This document shows positions 6,104-6,235 of a stretch of DNA of 6,235 nucleotides, piece by piece. The stretch covers positions 1-6,235 of the forward strand of contig JAFTIV010000096.1 in assembly GCA_017456685.1 (NCBI GenBank), read 5' to 3'. Source of the stretch: Clostridia bacterium. Lineage in GTDB: Bacteria > Bacillota > Clostridia > Oscillospirales > CAG-272. The notes below the pieces were generated by a model. That model did not search any database, had not been told where the DNA came from, and saw nothing but the letters and a program-made list of their open reading frames with translations. The translations under genes and the position numbers were made by a program. The first letter of the stretch is position 1. Every line of letters starts with the position of its first letter.

Positions 6104-6128
6104 CCCCCCGTGAAAACGGGGGGTATTT
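6104..6128. terminator. Intrinsic terminator after the fucI operon, also usable from the minus strand
   Basis: CCCCCCG (6104-6110) pairs with CGGGGGG (6117-6123) around TGAAAA. On the + strand the tail is only TATTTC. Read on the minus strand the stem is followed by ATTTTTATTT, a better U-tract. The hairpin therefore ends the + strand operon and probably also a convergent minus-strand transcript coming from the right. Confidence 0.75.
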
Positions 6129-6235
6129 CAGTTTCGGGCATAGCCCTAATACTACTGGCGACGCACAAGTGCGTTAAGAATTGGCCTGCCAGCCATGCAA
6201 TTGTTACTTATTACCCATAAATGGGTCCCGTGGGT
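6129..6235. other. Unassigned, inverted-repeat-rich stretch running off the right edge
   Basis: Several short hairpins follow one another: GGGC/GCCC (6136-6139 with 6143-6146), CTGGC/GCCAG (6155-6159 with 6188-6192) enclosing ACGCAC/GTGCGT (6161-6166 with 6169-6174), and ACCCAT/ATGGGT (6213-6218 with 6221-6226). This density suggests the 3' end of a structured RNA read on the minus strand, ending at the 6104-6123 terminator, or a dispersed palindromic repeat. On the minus strand a 27-codon frame is also open from the window edge to a TAG at 6152-6154, so the C-terminus of a truncated protein is not excluded. I do not recognise a known RNA family or protein here. Confidence 0.35.

Noticed and set aside
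6129..6150. Hammerhead-like GAAAC on the minus strand after GGGCTATGCCC
   Set aside because: The required CUGANGA core element is not present upstream, so a ribozyme fold is not supported.
6110..6220. Plus-strand open frame from GTG 6110 to TAA 6218-6220
   Set aside because: It would start inside the terminator hairpin, has no ribosome binding site, and is in the same codon phase as the opposite-strand frame, which suggests both are chance openings.
6152..6235. Minus-strand open frame of 27 codons running in from the right edge, ending at TAG 6152-6154
   Set aside because: It is too short to judge, matches no family I recognise, and its codons overlap the inverted repeats. Kept only as an alternative for the unassigned region.

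Overview
The window looks like chromosomal DNA of a low-GC Gram-positive bacterium, most likely an anaerobic gut-type Clostridia member of the Bacillota. This rests on AT-rich intergenic DNA, strong AGGAGG-type ribosome binding sites, near-consensus sigma-A promoters with 17-nt spacers, intrinsic terminators, an ECF-type thiamine transporter under a TPP riboswitch, and a YwaF-type membrane protein. Exact taxonomy cannot be read from the window. All six complete genes are on the + strand, and no mobile element, CRISPR array, tRNA or rRNA is visible.

Layout: (1) The tail of an upstream transcription unit is marked only by its terminator (1-29). (2) There is a thiamine block. thiN (thiamine pyrophosphokinase, 135-785) has its own promoter. 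Its 3' end carries a second promoter driving a leader with a TPP riboswitch and intrinsic terminator, then thiT (977-1573), the substrate-binding subunit of an ECF thiamine transporter. Import (ThiT plus an ECF module encoded elsewhere) and activation (ThiN) therefore sit together, and only thiT is directly downstream of the riboswitch. (3) A single-gene unit encodes a YwaF/TIGR02206-like membrane protein (1692-2447), with its own promoter and terminator. (4) An alpha/beta hydrolase follows (start best placed at 2541, ending 3275), again with its own promoter. (5) A two-gene operon has L-fucose isomerase (start best placed at 3366, ending 5159) followed after 18 nt by a sugar-phosphate nucleotidyltransferase-like protein (5178-6095). 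Its promoter region contains a perfect 8-bp inverted repeat over the -35 box. (6) A GC-rich hairpin (6104-6123) ends the operon and also reads as a good terminator for something arriving on the minus strand. The last ~105 bases are dense in short inverted repeats and are not explained by any confident gene.

No clearly new multi-gene system is visible. The points most worth a second look are the unassigned structured stretch at the right edge, the two candidate antiterminator pairings in the thiT leader, the pairing of fucose isomerase with a nucleotidyltransferase rather than with fuculokinase/aldolase, and the inverted repeat over the fucI promoter.
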